Shown here piece after piece: positions 1 through 14,906 of a stretch of DNA of 64,000 nucleotides. The stretch's first letter is position 1. Every line of letters begins with the position of its first letter. The notes under the pieces are model-generated. The model was not told the DNA's origin and did not search any database. It saw nothing but the letters and a program-made list of their open reading frames with translations. A program made the position numbers and the translations under genes. The DNA is from Chrysoperla carnea (Eukaryota > Arthropoda > Insecta > Neuroptera > Chrysopidae), in contig NC_058339.1 in NCBI RefSeq assembly GCF_905475395.1, forward strand, positions 36,031,172 to 36,095,171, written 5' to 3'.

Positions 1-3000
1 AAATTATATTTCTTGAAAGATAAAATCTTTATTTAAAAGAATTAGTTAATTATATATTGTATAGAAAATGTTTTCTCACTTTCAAAATTTTGCCGCCCTA
101 GAAAATTTGCCGCCCTGGGCACTAGCCCCGACAGCCCCTAGTGTAAATCCAGCACTGCGCATGGGCTTCAATCAAAACCAATAAACCAAGTTTTGCCAAT
201 ATTTGTCCAAATCTTGTATAAAATAAATCAATCTGTGAGCAAATGATTGTCAGCGGAAACACATCTCGCATCTTGCGAAATAGGAAATTCAAATAAAATT
301 CTTCTTCATTCAAACCAAATCTTAGGATTCTAGAAAGTCTGTTATAAATCTTAAAACTAGTGTATTAGAAGAATAAAATGATTTAGGGATGAAATTTTAT
401 CAAAGAAGTTTCCTAACACTTTTTGGATTCGGTGTTTGTAAGTAGCGTTTTTAATTATCCTTTGTGATTTTTAGAGTTTCTCGATAACGGTAGGTACTTC
501 GCATTGAAAAGGAGTTACTTTCTTCATGGACTTGCATCCTATGTATCGTTATTCTTTTCTAAAGCTTTAGTTTTGGGCACCCCGGAATTTCCTTGAATAA
601 TATGTTCAAAGTGATATGATTAAACTCAGAACTTTCTGTTTTTTATTATCATAACAAAAATTATAATCTTTCTGTAGTAGTAATCTTATTTTTTTCTTAA
701 GATTTTGAGTAATTTCATTAGTTTGAAAAAATAAAATGAGAAAAAAAATCATTTTAAAAACGTTGAATTTTTAAAATTACCTTACGTTAATTAAATTTAA
801 AATCCCTCAACGGAAATGAACAGATAGGTTCACACAAACGGTAATAATATGTATTTAAGTATTTATTTTGTTTGTCTTTTTATTTAATATTATTGCCTTT
901 TATTTACAAATAATAGTTCCGCTATTAATGCCGACTCACTCTTTTTCATATTACTTAATACTATAACTATATACCTACATAAAGAACCATTTACAATTGT
1001 AATATAATAAACATTAAATAATTTAAGTATTGTACTTCAATTGTTAACATGACACTAATTAAATAAAAATGATGTTAATTTATTGAAGTGATTGATGTGT
1101 CGAGTTATACAAGTCATTTTAACCTTTTACGTCATTAAGGAAAAATTGCGGCATATTAGATTTATAATTTTATGAGGATATTAAAATCGTTAAAAGTAAC
1201 GTAAATGCAAGATCATTATGAACTAAGATCCGATTGTAGTAAACCGTCTTTACTGTATTCTGTATTGGTTTTTATAGAGATTAAATTGGCAAAGCATTAT
1301 ATTCCGGAAGTGTAGATTCTTTAAAGCCATACAGCGCAATTTATCGACTAATACAAATCTTTAACTGATGCAGAAAATTAAATTTATACTAAATCGTAAG
1401 ACAGTTTTATATTAGGCAAATACTATATCGTTGTATTTTTAGAAAATATACCTCGGTTATTGTCAAAATTAAATTATTCCATTTTTTTTTTTATTTCAAG
1501 TTTTGTGTTAGAATTTTATTTGACGTAAAATTGTGACCACTAAAAAGTGATTAGCCGAACTGAATTCTATAAATCAACATACTGCTGCCTAGTGAAAATT
1601 TGGAAAATTAACAGAATTTTCGAAAAAGTAACCAGGGCAGGTAGGATATGAGTACTTATAACATATCCAAATTTCAAATCAATAAAGTAAAGGGTATAAC
1701 ATAGTCGCAGTGCTTGAAATTCAATTGTAACTTTAACCATTCATATCTGGAAAACCGCTTTTCTTTATAAATATTTGTTTCCACCAATGAATATTTTTGA
1801 GGAGTCTTGAAAAAATTAGAAAGTTTCATACCAATCAAATAATGATTTCACGCTGTTGAAAAATGTGTATAGAACCGTCTTAAAGTAAATACGATTGTAG
1901 GTGAACATTTCATAAAAATAAACAAAGTTTTGTAACAACAAATTTTTCAAACATCAAGAAAAATCTTTCCGTCTACTAGTCAACTAAACTCATCAAGAAT
2001 TTCATAATAAATATCCATATTAAATAAAATAATAAAGAGATCAAAGTAAAATATTTCATAAAATAAATTTTTTTTTTTGTTAAAAAACACATTTAAAGTT
2101 TATTGATTGATGGATAGCTAGCTGGATAGATGTATCTATAAAAGTTACATTCGTTACATTTAGTGTATCACTTTTATTTCAAACTGATCTATTTATTTTT
2201 GTTGTATAAAATTCTCGAAGGTCATTTCCATTCAAAATTTTCAATAACTAAATTGTCTTGAAATATTTGTTTTGGTTCATTCTGCTACTATATTGATTAT
2301 TCGGATATAAACATCAAAAATCCTTTAATGACTGTCAAAAAATCCTTTAATGACTATATGTAAATTAACTTTTTCTTCTAATTTCTGCCCGTTAGAATTT
2401 CGAGAAGAGAGTCGAATTCTGCTCAAAGGGTGTTATAAGTTTGACCGCTATGTGTGTGTGTGTCTGTCTGTGGCATTGTAACGCCTAAACGGATGAACCA
2501 GATGAAACTATTTTAATTTTTTTTTGTTTCATTTGAAAGGTAATTTAACGAAGAGTGTTCTTAGCTATGTATCATGTGCGACTTTAGAGTTTTGTACCCG
2601 ATAAAACTTAAAAATTTGCGATGATCTTTAAAATCGATTCAATTTGGAAACGGTATGACATATAATTTTAACATATAAAATATGATTACTATGGAATTGA
2701 ATGGTCAAATAAAAATGGCTCAATTCATTTCGAAAAGTGAAATGGTAAAATAATTAGGTAATTCAAAACAATAATTCCAAAGAACATAGTCAACTCAAAT
2801 ATTTCAATTTCAATTAAAATATTTCCAAAAATTTGTCCCAAAAAATGATAGCCCTCTAAGCATGCTTTTCATCTCATCTGATGTCCTTGACCATCACTTT
2901 GATATTGATTAAAGCAGGATTGTTATAACTTTAAAGTGTTTATCTGTGCGTCTGTGTGTTTCTCACTGACATCGTAGCCCTTAAACGATCGAACCGACTT

Positions 3001-3306
3001 GATTGAGAACATTTTATAACTATAAGTTTCCAAAAATCGGTTTGCAAAAAATTAATCGCATTAGTCGGGGGTTTTTTAAATTTTGTAAATTTCACTTGTT
3101 TTTACATACGAATTACATAAACGGTGGAAGCGCAGTTAAACTGTACAATATAGTAAATCTTAGAATGTATCATGAATTTATTTGCGCCTCCACAATTTTT
3201 ATTGGCCTGTAGTATTTAAAAGACATTCTTTATTTTTGCCCTAACATTATATTTATATAATATTATGAAAATTTATATTCTTATATTATTATTTTTCTTG
3301 TTTCAG
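1..3306. other. Non-coding, presumed intron of the Mth-like receptor gene
   Basis: No supported exon. The first 170 bases hold GC-richer sequence with a doubled TTGCCGCCCT motif and CACTAGCCCC that looks like a DNA-transposon end. Two diverged repeat copies lie at 2395-2600 and 2868-3040. The rest is AT-rich. Confidence 0.5.
2395..3040 (+). repeat. Two diverged copies of a dispersed repeat (third copy at 54225-54350)
   Basis: Copies at about 2395-2600 and 2868-3040 share the order TTATAAGTTTGA / TGTGTGTCTGTCTGTGGCAT / AACGCCTAAACGGATGAACC with variants. The copy near 54225-54350 has GTTATAAGTTTAACCCGTCT, GACTGCGATATCGTAGG and CTAAACGGATAAACCGA. No coding capacity. It looks like the untranslated part of an insect LINE or a DNA element. 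Confidence 0.55.
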
Positions 3307-6300
3307 GTGATATGGAAATCTTTACATACTTTTTTGGACCGATTGGTGTACTTCTTGCTATTAATCTTGTCTTATTTGGTTTAACGGCACGAGAACTAAC
3401 ATGTGGTTTATGGAAACGTGAAGTTGTCAAATCAAATACTGAGCGGTAAGATATTTTTAATTATTTTCTTCGACTTAACAAAGTAGTTTGGTCGAGAAAT
3501 ACAATATTTGCCATTTTGATAACTATGCAGATTTATGGATAAATTTTTTTTCTTTTTTGGGTATAAAATAATATAAAGCAAAATTTTTAATGACAGTTTT
3601 GCTTAGAATTCATTCCTATATCGATTCCCGTTGTAAGTCTAGCATAAATTTTTCCACCCCCGAGAAGAGGTATCTCTCACCCTCTGTGAACCCCTTGTGC
3701 CCAAAATTTTTGTTTTTAACTTAAGTAAGCTTTAAACAATGCAGTCGAACAGTTTTTATAAAGATTCATTAACTGATCCTGGATTCCGCAATTCTAAGAT
3801 ATTTATACATTACGACGGCTCCCTGTTATTAATGATCCTGCATAGTTATTTCGATTTGATTTTTGAAAAATTTCAAAAACTATTGGTAATCTGGAAAACC
3901 TTAAAAAGTGATTTTTTGAATTTATTTATAAAAATTTTAGTCATTTTTTCAAGATTTGTAATTATGTATTTTTTTTATAAAGTTTTAAGAGATGTTCGAT
4001 TGCTTCTCTTTTACAGTTAACTTTCATGTCAGGGCAGGCTTATACTATAGAATGATCAAATATCCAGAAAATAACTGATATCATTTTTAATTTTTTACAT
4101 TTTAAATTCATTGTTTCCGTTCAATTGTTATTGCAAATATGGATATCATCTAAACAAAGATAAAATAAATACATGTGGAGTGACGTCATAAGAAAAATAA
4201 GGCTATCTTTAAACTATATCAAAAATCAATTTTACTTTAAAAAATGCCTGATTTATTTATCTTTAAAAAGAATTTGAGATGTGATGACATTTCATAATAT
4301 ATTTTATAATACCATATTTTTATCACAAGCGTTTCTTATTGTATTTAAATTCACGTATTTATATGTAACAAAAATTTTTCAAAAGAAGCAGGAAGTAGAT
4401 TTCTATGTATGTATCATGGTTTTATTGGAGCATTTCGAATAAAAATCAACAAAGTATATAAACTTTAACATCGTGTTATAACAAAATAGGTGTGAAATCT
4501 ATTTTATCCGCCTGTAATATGTAAATTCCTATTCGCTCTGTAACAAAAGAACAAAAGCAACAAACAAAATGTCCATATTATTTTAATATTTATGAATGAA
4601 TATGTCGTTGTTTGTTTGCTAATGAAAGCCAAAAATGTTTTTTAAATACAATTTAAATGTAAATACTTTTAAAAATGTTATGTGACCTCTTAAATTAGAT
4701 ACGTAGTCACGCATTAAATTTAGGGTAAAACAAAAATGCATTACCGGTATTTATCAATAACTAGAGTTATACCCACCAGCTTCGCTGGATTTAAAAATAA
4801 AGATTGATAAAGATCGCTCTCGCATATCCCCTTTCTTGTTTGGATTGTTTTACACAGGTAAAATATATGTATGGTTTTCTATTTTTTTAAATGTATAAAA
4901 GTCGTAATTATTCATTGAATATATCAGAAAAAATGGCCGTGAAAAATTTTATATTGACTATTTTTTTATGGTAATGTCAAATGACAACTTTGACAGAAAT
5001 CTGTAATTTATGGTAATGTCAAATTAAATTTATTTTTTTATTACTATATCTTTATAAATTATATCTCATGTGTTATTCTGAAGTATGAGCTATATTGCTG
5101 TTCAGTTTCATTAAAAACCATTCGCTAGTTTTAGCGTGAAAGCGTAACAAACAAACAAACAAACAAACTTGCTTAATTTCGCATTTATAATATATAGAGA
5201 TATTTGTATCATTCTAACATTATAAAAACTAAATGTATTTTGTATGCTTGTTTTTTTTTTTTTGAACGTTTGTGGCTGTATAGCTCAAAAAGGCACTTTT
5301 CTAGCTACTGAATAAATGTCCATAGGCACACTAATTTTTGTAACTATGTTCCTTATAGCACGATATTGGTTTGCTGGTTGGGAGTTTAAAAAAAACTTCA
5401 ACAGACGGCAAAAACCAACATCTAGGTTACCTAGGAAACTAAAACTATTTCAATCGATTCAGGTTGCCATAAATTTTGAAAAAATTGGCAATAATCTTAT
5501 AATTACTGTCAATTTGTATTTTTGGTATTGTATACCTATATCTAGTGTATATAATGACCTGCAGCATCATTTACTTCCATTCCTGATATCAGAAAACGGT
5601 TTACGTTCAAGTTGATTGTGCTATTCCATTCGATTTCGATACCCCTTGTTTTATTTATTATTACACTTAACAAAATAAGAAATAAAATGAATACTAGTAA
5701 GCACGAAAAATTGGCATTTCCTTGAGAAATAAAAATAGATGACCATTAACCCTGATACCCGCGGTACATAAAGAACAATTATTCATAAATAAATCTACAT
5801 CATATTATTAGAAAGACTGACTACGCTACTTTTCGCTTAGCTTGAATAAAATCAAGTCAGTTGTTATTAAGGTAAGGTAATAATTAAAAATAAAAATAGA
5901 AGATTGTTAAATTAATGGACAAACAATTATCATTTTATGGTGGCTGGGGACTGCAATATACTTCCAATTCTCATGACAAAAATAATTAAATAAATTCTTT
6001 AGTTAAAGCAAAACTAAAGATCGGCCAATGACAATTATATATTTTTTAGTATTCCGTTTCATAGTATTGAGTTGAAAAAAGCTAACTAATGTATTAGTGA
6101 TTATCAAGAAGAGGTAACGACAATGAAAGTATCAAATTTAATTCTTATCCAAAAGAGTTAATTCAGTTTTGTAAGTGCTGCCCTTTGATTGGTTGGCAAC
6201 TAACAATGTAAACCAATAAACTTAAGCTTGATTGAGATAGCCTAATATCTGGATTCTTGGTACTTTAAAATATATAGGGCAGTCCAAGTTATAACAGTAG

Positions 6301-9300
6301 GGCTTCAGTTAACAGAATGATAATTTCTCAATACTTTTATAGCCGGGAAAGCCCGCTTTTCTAGATATAGAGTGTTGAAATTTTGGAAAAATATGACATT
6401 TCTGTTACTTAATCAAAACGGATGTCAAGGAAAATTGCATATTTGGCACACGGTATGAACTAAGGATTCTTTATAATTTAAAGCTATGGACATAAATTAT
6501 GAAAATCAGTGGTAAAGATATGGGTGTTACAAATATAAAAATGTTATGGCACGTACAAGTCTCCCTCGATGTTTTTCGTGATTTATCACCATAAGCTTTA
6601 AGCCATGAAAGATCCTTAGATCATCATACTGTGTGTCAAAATTTCATTTTTTCATTTGTCTCAAAATTTCAATACCCCGTATATAGACAAGAAGGCTTTC
6701 CCGTTATATACCATTTGCTGAAATCCTGCTGTTATCATTAGGACCACCCTTTTTTACAAGGTAAAAGGTAAAAATGCTACTGCTAGCTTTTTTTTTCTTT
6801 TTATACTATGTAGTGAAACCTGAAGAAGTTATATTGAACGTTTCAGTGGTTTCATGAATCTCATATATCGCATCAAAATTTTGTCATGAAGAACTTTTTT
6901 CGATTGTAAAGAAAAATAACATTTCAAATTACTGAAATGTTACGTATTTCATTATACAAAATTGGGCTCATCTTGGGGGTAATTAACTGAAAATATAAAT
7001 CACCATCAGTAAGTAAACATTCGAAGATCAGAACATTGACTCAGCCAGGAGTCAAAATGCTGAAAATAGTGGAACTTAGGCCGTCTACCTATCTAGTACG
7101 TATATTGGCTTCATCAACTTACATCTCCCAATAAATAGCATTCATGAAACTGCGTCTCTAAAACTACCAAACCACGCATCAGCTTACAAATTCATTGCAC
7201 ACTTGATGAATGCTGTGCTATAAATAATTACAAAAGAATTTTTCAACAACAAGAAAAAAAATCTGTAACATTTAAAATACTGATTTTAATGAATGAATTG
7301 AGAGAATAAGAATAAAGAAATAATATAAATGAATGAATTATTTTAAATGAACATAAATAATTATGATTTTATTTCAAGCAGAACAAAATTTAAATCTATA
7401 CATACACAGGTACACCAGACAACATATCGAAGGAGAGAGGGGAGAACAAAACATTCATTGGTTTTATATAAAACTATAAGACGTTTTTTATATGAATAAT
7501 ACAAAAAAAAATTAAGAATAAAATCAAATGCATTAACAGGAAATGGATACAAAAAAAATATTTAAAAAAAAACTATATAGTCTAATTGTTTATTGAACCA
7601 AATGTAGTTTTTCGGTTGACAAGAATAAAAGAATTTTTGCTGGATTTTTATCATAAAAGAACTGAAGATGATCAAATTTAATAGTTTATAGTTTTACAAA
7701 GTGTTCTTGAAATGTTGAAAGAGAATTTGTATTAAATCTTGCCTAAAAAATTTGCAACTTGGAACGTCCCGAACTCTCTGTAAATACTAAATAACGTAAA
7801 TCTCGTTATAATGTCGATAATTTTAATAAAATTCAGGCATATTAAAAAAAAATACTTTATGATTATCAAAGGGATCATATTTTCTTCAAAACTATACCTA
7901 CCCAGTTTATAAACTATATCTTGTTGGGAGCTACATTCAAGCAGTCCAAGTTTACAATATCGCTTCTTTTATTATAATTTACTTCTTATATATATTTATA
8001 TTTCTTTAGTTCTTACAAACTGCTTCCCCTTATTTCTCGGATTCCATTAACGAATGTCCTAAAGACCTAAACTATGTCTTATACTTGGTATTTTATTATT
8101 CGTGTGCGTAGTCATGGTAGGGTTCGCTTCCAGTGAAAAGGCCCAGTTTGGCGTTAAAGGAGGCTGTTATGACTAATTTGCAATTCTTTACATGTTAATA
8201 TTATACAAAATGTCAAATTAAAATTATTGAAAAACACTAATTAATTAAACTTAATGCATTAAAAATTGTGAAAATAAGAAATCAAATTACACAAATATTA
8301 TTTTTAACTGTAAATTATCATAGTTATTTATTTAAATTTGTGAGAGTATTTATTTGAATTTGTGTTATTAAATTTTCAATGTAAGTCATAAATGCAATCC
8401 ATACAATTATACATGCATCCATACAATTCTATAATTAAAGTAGTGTATCGTTACCATGGAAACACCTCCAAAAAAACTCACGTACGGTGCGAATACGCTG
8501 ATAATTAGTCTTCGTCTTAATTTGTCTTAATTCATTCCACTTTCAGTTTTTGCAAAACTTCCAGTACTTTTACAATAAGACAAACAAAGAGAAAAACAAG
8601 AATCGGCGATTATTAAAACAAGTTCCCATTCAGTTTATATAAAATGCAACTAAACATCCAGCAAGCAACATAGAATTTAATTTTTTTTCTAACAATTCTA
8701 AATGGCATGTTCACACTATTCATTCTGCTTGGACAATGAGACCTATGAGACTTAGTAACATTTTTGGGAATATATATTAAGATTTGCGGTTGAATTTTGA
8801 ATATTTCTTTCCTTATTGAACTTAGGTAAGAATGAAATACGTCTTGCTTCTGGGGATACATCTTAACGGGATCTTAACGGAGGATGCACGCTAGTAAAGC
8901 AATCCAATTTCTGTCTAAATAATTTGAATACCTTTGAACTAAAATGATTTAAATACAGCTTTTTCAACAGCAAAACTATCCGGCAATTATAATTTATATT
9001 GCTAAAAAGACGAGAATTTTTTTAAAATTGCCTTAAAATTATTATAAAATCAGCTATTTTCGAAGTTTTTTTTCCAAAATGCAGTAAACGTAGTAGTCTC
9101 ACAACTGCATTTAGATGTCTGGATTTTCAATAAGAAATTAAAAATCCCAAATTCAGCCTTAGTCTCTAATACAAGAGTATAATCATCTTGTAGTATGAAC
9201 CTACCTTTATAATAATATATGTATACAATTTCTTTTTATATGGAGACTTCTTTTGATTATAAAATAGTGGAGTAATATGATAGAGACAAACAAACATATC

Positions 9301-12300
9301 ACCAACATTGCTCGGTTCTTCTTCTTCTACTACTAAATACAAATGAGTATTATTTTTCTAAAAAAGAACGAACCTTTTGAATTTATATTTATTAAAAACA
9401 TGTCTGTCTGTGTTGTTCCTGCCTCAGTTTTATCCACTATACTTTACTCGACTTTTTCTACGCTTATACAAAGAGGAATTATTTATATAAAAAAAAACAA
9501 GTCTACATGTGAATTAATCTCACGTATCATTTAATAGGATGTTGATTTAATATACATTATAATATGGGAAATTGTTGAATAATAATAAAGAGCGCATTCA
9601 GATTTTTTTTTTAATTTTAAATTCTATAGACCCGTATGTCGTTCAAAATCAGCTTTAGATGTACTTTTTTGAATTTAAAATCTACATTAGAAATAAAGAA
9701 CTACATTCTTTTGTATAGTTTTAAAAAAATTACAGTTCCTGAGGAAGAATGTAGGAAACGTACTCAGAATATATTTATTATACTCTAATGTGTTTTATCG
9801 CGAGGAACATAAGTCTCAAACATTTTCATACGTTAAGAATATAAATATTTTTTCCATAAAGTGATTATCTCTAAGTCTTTGGGTATCAATATTTCAAAAA
9901 CTATTATGTATCGAAAAATTCTACTCTTAATTTTCGTCTAATTTTTCTAAGTTCTAACACAATCCTCCATTAAAATTTGAAACGTAAGTCTCAAATATTT
10001 TCATTCACTGGTTTTCTTTTTTGGAAACGTCTTTAATAATAAGATTTGTGGTACTCTATAATTAAGTTTAAGCATAGTTCATCGAAATATTTTTGTTTGA
10101 ATTTGATAAAAATTGTTGTTCCATTACATAAGCACATAACGGTGTATTTATTTTTACTACGTAAGAAAATACTAAAAATTTTCATTTTAATGTGTTAATT
10201 ATGATTAATTAGTCGAAATAATAATAATAATTAAACTATCATTAATTAATCAATTTTAATAAATAAGTTGACATTTTATTTTATAATATTTTGTAAACAA
10301 ATATATAATATTACATACGTCATAATTATTGTAGACTTATTATGATCATAGACAGAAAATACTCATTTAACAAGAATGTACCCATATAGTAAAATTGTTT
10401 GTTTTTTTTTCAATCTCTGGGGAAATTCGATTAGCTAACGCAGCACTTTTAATTAGAATTAGGTACTCCTTATAAAGAGGCAATCATTTTTCGTTTTCTG
10501 AAAACAATTTAGTTAAGAAATGAATTTAACGATCTACAACCTTTTATTTGTATAAAAAGAGTTATTTCATTCAATTTTTTTTAAAAGTAAGAAACAAAGG
10601 AAAACTTTAATTGTCAAAAATGGTTTTTATAAATAACTAATAACTTTACATTATGTTTGATTAAATCAGAATCATGCAAAGAAACATTTTTGGGTAAATC
10701 TGCATTCAATTTTTACCGAAACTATGCGGTTTTCAAAAAAATGAAATTTCAAACAAGAAATTTTAATAAGAAATAAGAAACTAATTTGAAGTGTTCTTCT
10801 ATTTGTCATTATTTATAAATCAGAGTAAACTTTTAAATAAACCTGGAATCCTAGGCCGTAAAATGTATACCATAGGTCCAAAAATTTTTTATTTGAATCA
10901 TTTTTCTGGATAAATCTTATTTTTCGAGTTTCGAATAGGTTATGATAAATTTTTTTTAAAAAACAGCCTATATGAAGAGCGTATATAGTGGTTTAGTTTT
11001 CTACTTGATGAATGTTTTCGTATTTTGCTTTTTACAAATAGATAGATATATTATTTACATAAATTAATATCAAGTTTTGTTCATTTCTATAAAATATTTT
11101 TCTGTGTATAAATATTTAATTTGTCTATAGATATATTAATATTTTTATAAAAATATTATTATTCCAATCACAATAATAAATATAAATGATTTTTATAATG
11201 TTTTAACCTTGTACGGTAATTATTATACATAATTATTGTGGATTGATTGTTCATATGCCTGCCTTCAAATATAAATGATTATATTTTGGTCTATTATATT
11301 ATTAGGTAATTAGTTTTTGAACATATCTAAGAAAATTTTTGCTAATTAAGTTATTGATTTTAAAAATAATTACAGTCGATCCTGGATAAGCGAAAATTCA
11401 AGAGATAGAAGCCTCTTTTTCGGTATGGAGGTTTTTCATTTAACCTGTTTCTCACTCAAAGAAATACAGGAATCAATTTTGGCACTTATAGAAATTTTAG
11501 ACAAAAACAATGTTAATTAATTTCACGAAATTGAAGGATGGGTCATGAAAAATTAAATACGCTCGACTGTCGCTTTTAGTGATATTAGCAAATCTTCTAG
11601 AGGTTTAGAGGTTCCTTTTTCTCACTTATAGAGATTTTAGAGGTTTAAAATAACAAGACCTGGCAATTACTCTAACTTGTAGAGTTTTCTCGCTTATCCA
11701 GGTTCACTTACCCAGGTTTGACTGTATTGTTGAAAATAATAAAAGATAAAAAGAAATGCTGTTCTGAAGTAAAGTAAAAAATGGCCAAGGTGTTTATTTC
11801 TTTCTCGAGTCAAAAAACATAATACTGTTGACCTATTATATTTTCTTGATCGAATTAAGTAATGCATGAAAATTGATTTTACCGCTGTATTTTTACAAAA
11901 TTGTGGTTTGTTTAAAGGCATGTTGCGTCCGCATCAAAATTAGAAATTTAGGTACATAAATATAAAAAATAATAAACTTTTGAACAACGAAGGAATTGTA
12001 TATAATGATGCTTTGAAATCAGAAAAGACATTCATACACCTTGAAAGAAAATATAGTGAAATCTCAACATGGCGTCAGTACAAAGACAATCTTGGAATTA
12101 TATAAAATGTATTTTAGCAAAGATTTTTTCTATCTTCGTCGAGACATCGTCGGGCAAATTAAGACATATGCGGTTTCCCCATGTTTAATAAAAATGAGTT
12201 TCAAAGCCATTTATTTTTTTTTTATTCTTAGAAATCTGATAGATGTAAAAATGAGAAACTTTTCGGAAGAAAAATATTGAAAAAGAAATTTATATATTGT

Positions 12301-14875
12301 TCGTTTTAAAATATATGACTCCCTTGCGCTTTCATAAAATATACTTATTTTAAATATTCGAAGTTATAAGATTTGGTTATTTTTTATCGTGGTTATATAT
12401 TTAATTTGTAAGTTAAAAGTAGTACCTTTGTCAACTAAAAATAAGCATGATTTTCTTAAAAATCAATACAGTTTATTATTCATCATTTTATATTATTATT
12501 ACTAAAATTTCAATAAAAAAAATCGTTTATAATCAAAAAATTGTATTACAAATAAAGTTTTTTATACATTTTGTTCTTAATTACTGCACGATTATATTGT
12601 AAAGAGACCTTGAAATTCTTTTGATTCACTTCAGTAATTTGCAGACACGAAATGCATTGAAAATATTATTTTTTTATTTTATTTTATTCAATTCTTTGTA
12701 ATTATATACATGATGTATGAACCAATCAAAAATAATTTTAAAAAGCTTTTTTTTTTATTTGATTTATCTCTCGCTTTTGTTCTGTATGATATGACTTTCT
12801 GGAATTTAAGAGAAAATAATTAACTTCCTACAGATATAGTTGCATTAAAAAATGTAATAAAACTCGTAAAAAATTTTACCCATCTTCAAAATTTGCCCAA
12901 AATATTTAACAATCATAGAAAAAATATTATTATTTACAAAATTATAAAGCAATATAACTTGGATTAACGTGATTTCTACCATTTTTTGCTTTAAAGTTTA
13001 TGTGAGGCAGGTAAAATGGCAGAGAATGTCAATCTCTACAAAATTTGAAAATACGGTAATGACAAAAAGTGAAACTAAAATAATCGGCCAAGAATATGCA
13101 TTTTAAAATTTTATCTGTTTATCTATTTGAAAGCTGGTGCTTTTCATGTGATCCCATTTCATTTTGGTCCAGTTCTGACAACTTCGGTAGGCATCCATGA
13201 GAAAACCATAAAAGTCTTGAATTTGCATTAAAAGTCTTAAGTATGCACGACGAATAACTCAATATCACGCCAACCGATTTCGATTATTCTTTTTTTAGTG
13301 ACAAATTAGTTAGTGTACTTCAAATTCACTAAAAATCACAAATTAAAAAAAGCTTTTAACAAAAAGAAAACCGACTTCAAAAGAAAAACTTTTCCAAAAC
13401 AAATTAATATGCACTAAAAAAAAAATAACGATAATATTATGTAGTTAAAATTATTGATATTTTTGGAGTCGGTGTTTCCTTGGCTGACACCGACTCCAAC
13501 AGTAACAATAATTTTAACTATATTATATTATCGTTATTTTTTTACTTTTTAGTGCATATTAATTTATTTTGGAAAAGTTTTTCTTTTGAAGTAGGTTTTC
13601 TTTTTGTTAAAAGCTTCTTTTCTTTTTTTATATATCAAAAAATGGTGCAATCCACTAAGAATATATTATGGATATATTTATATATGCTTGCTTACTAACT
13701 TATATATGCTTGCTTACATGTATAGTAACTTAAAACAATACTGCTAAAAAAGCCTACTTGTGTCAGCCATATTGCCCGCTTGATGTCATTAGTCGTCAAT
13801 ACAGGGTACAAGCAAAACTTAATTTACCACTTTTAAGTAAAGATCGTGCAATTAACTTGCCGTCAGTGCAATTTATTTTACAAATTCAACTAATATCTCG
13901 TTTAGAAATCGAGAAATCATAAACTATTGAATTATTTATTATATTTAATATATGTGACTCCATGTCGTAGAAAATTGATATAAATACAATAAAGTATTAA
14001 AAGAAGATTGATTACTTCTTAAACAGGAAAAAAATGTTACTGGTACCAATAGGTATAGACGAACAGGACAGAAACAACTTGAGCCAGAGTCCGTCGATCC
14101 ATCGATCCAAATGATACATTTTAAAACTGGTTGTTTAGTGACATTCCACATTGTTGATTGTATAAAGTTAATTATTATGAAAAACGATTATAAACTTTAT
14201 AAGTACTTTTATAGAGCTATTTTTATAGACGATACTTATATGTATTTAATGTCCAATAATAATATCATCACTTTAGTTTTAGTAAATAGTTTTTGTAAAA
14301 TTTTTATTATATTTTTATAAAAATAATAATAATGGGAAAATTTCTATTTTAAATGCAATATAATTATTTGTTGTTATTTGCTATTTCCGATGTCTATAAA
14401 AAGAACACGGTAATTAATTTAATAATTTTAATTCGGTGAAAATTTGGTACTCGATTTATGTATCAACTGTTGTCTGTTCGTTTCGGAGACTAATTTTAGT
14501 TGTATTCGATGCCATCCTAAGTAAAGTCATTTTTTATCATATTTCTTGGAAATAAAAATTTTTTCTTTGCTAAGGAAATATAAAATAAAAAAACTGCAAA
14601 AAAAAAGTACCAACTTTTGAATTAAACGCGCGAAAAACCATAGTTTATTTAACTATTAGACAAATATTTTTTTAGATATTTTTTTAAAATCAATCCGAGG
14701 AATCCCTCTTCAATATAGGATGTAGGGCGATATCTCAGTGACTATGCCGCACAAAAGAGTCCCCTAAAAAAGTGACCAAAGTGTCTATTTCCCATTTAAC
14801 AATTAAAATAGATAAATAGTTAATAACCGTTGGCGCTGTTTTCTTTGTACATTGCGCTTGCATGTTGGTTTTAAT

Positions 14876-14906
<31 letters not shown>

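Noticed and set aside
3739-4020. Plus-strand 93-aa frame inside the receptor intron
   Set aside because: Low-complexity Phe/Ile/Leu content and no splice phase fitting the receptor.
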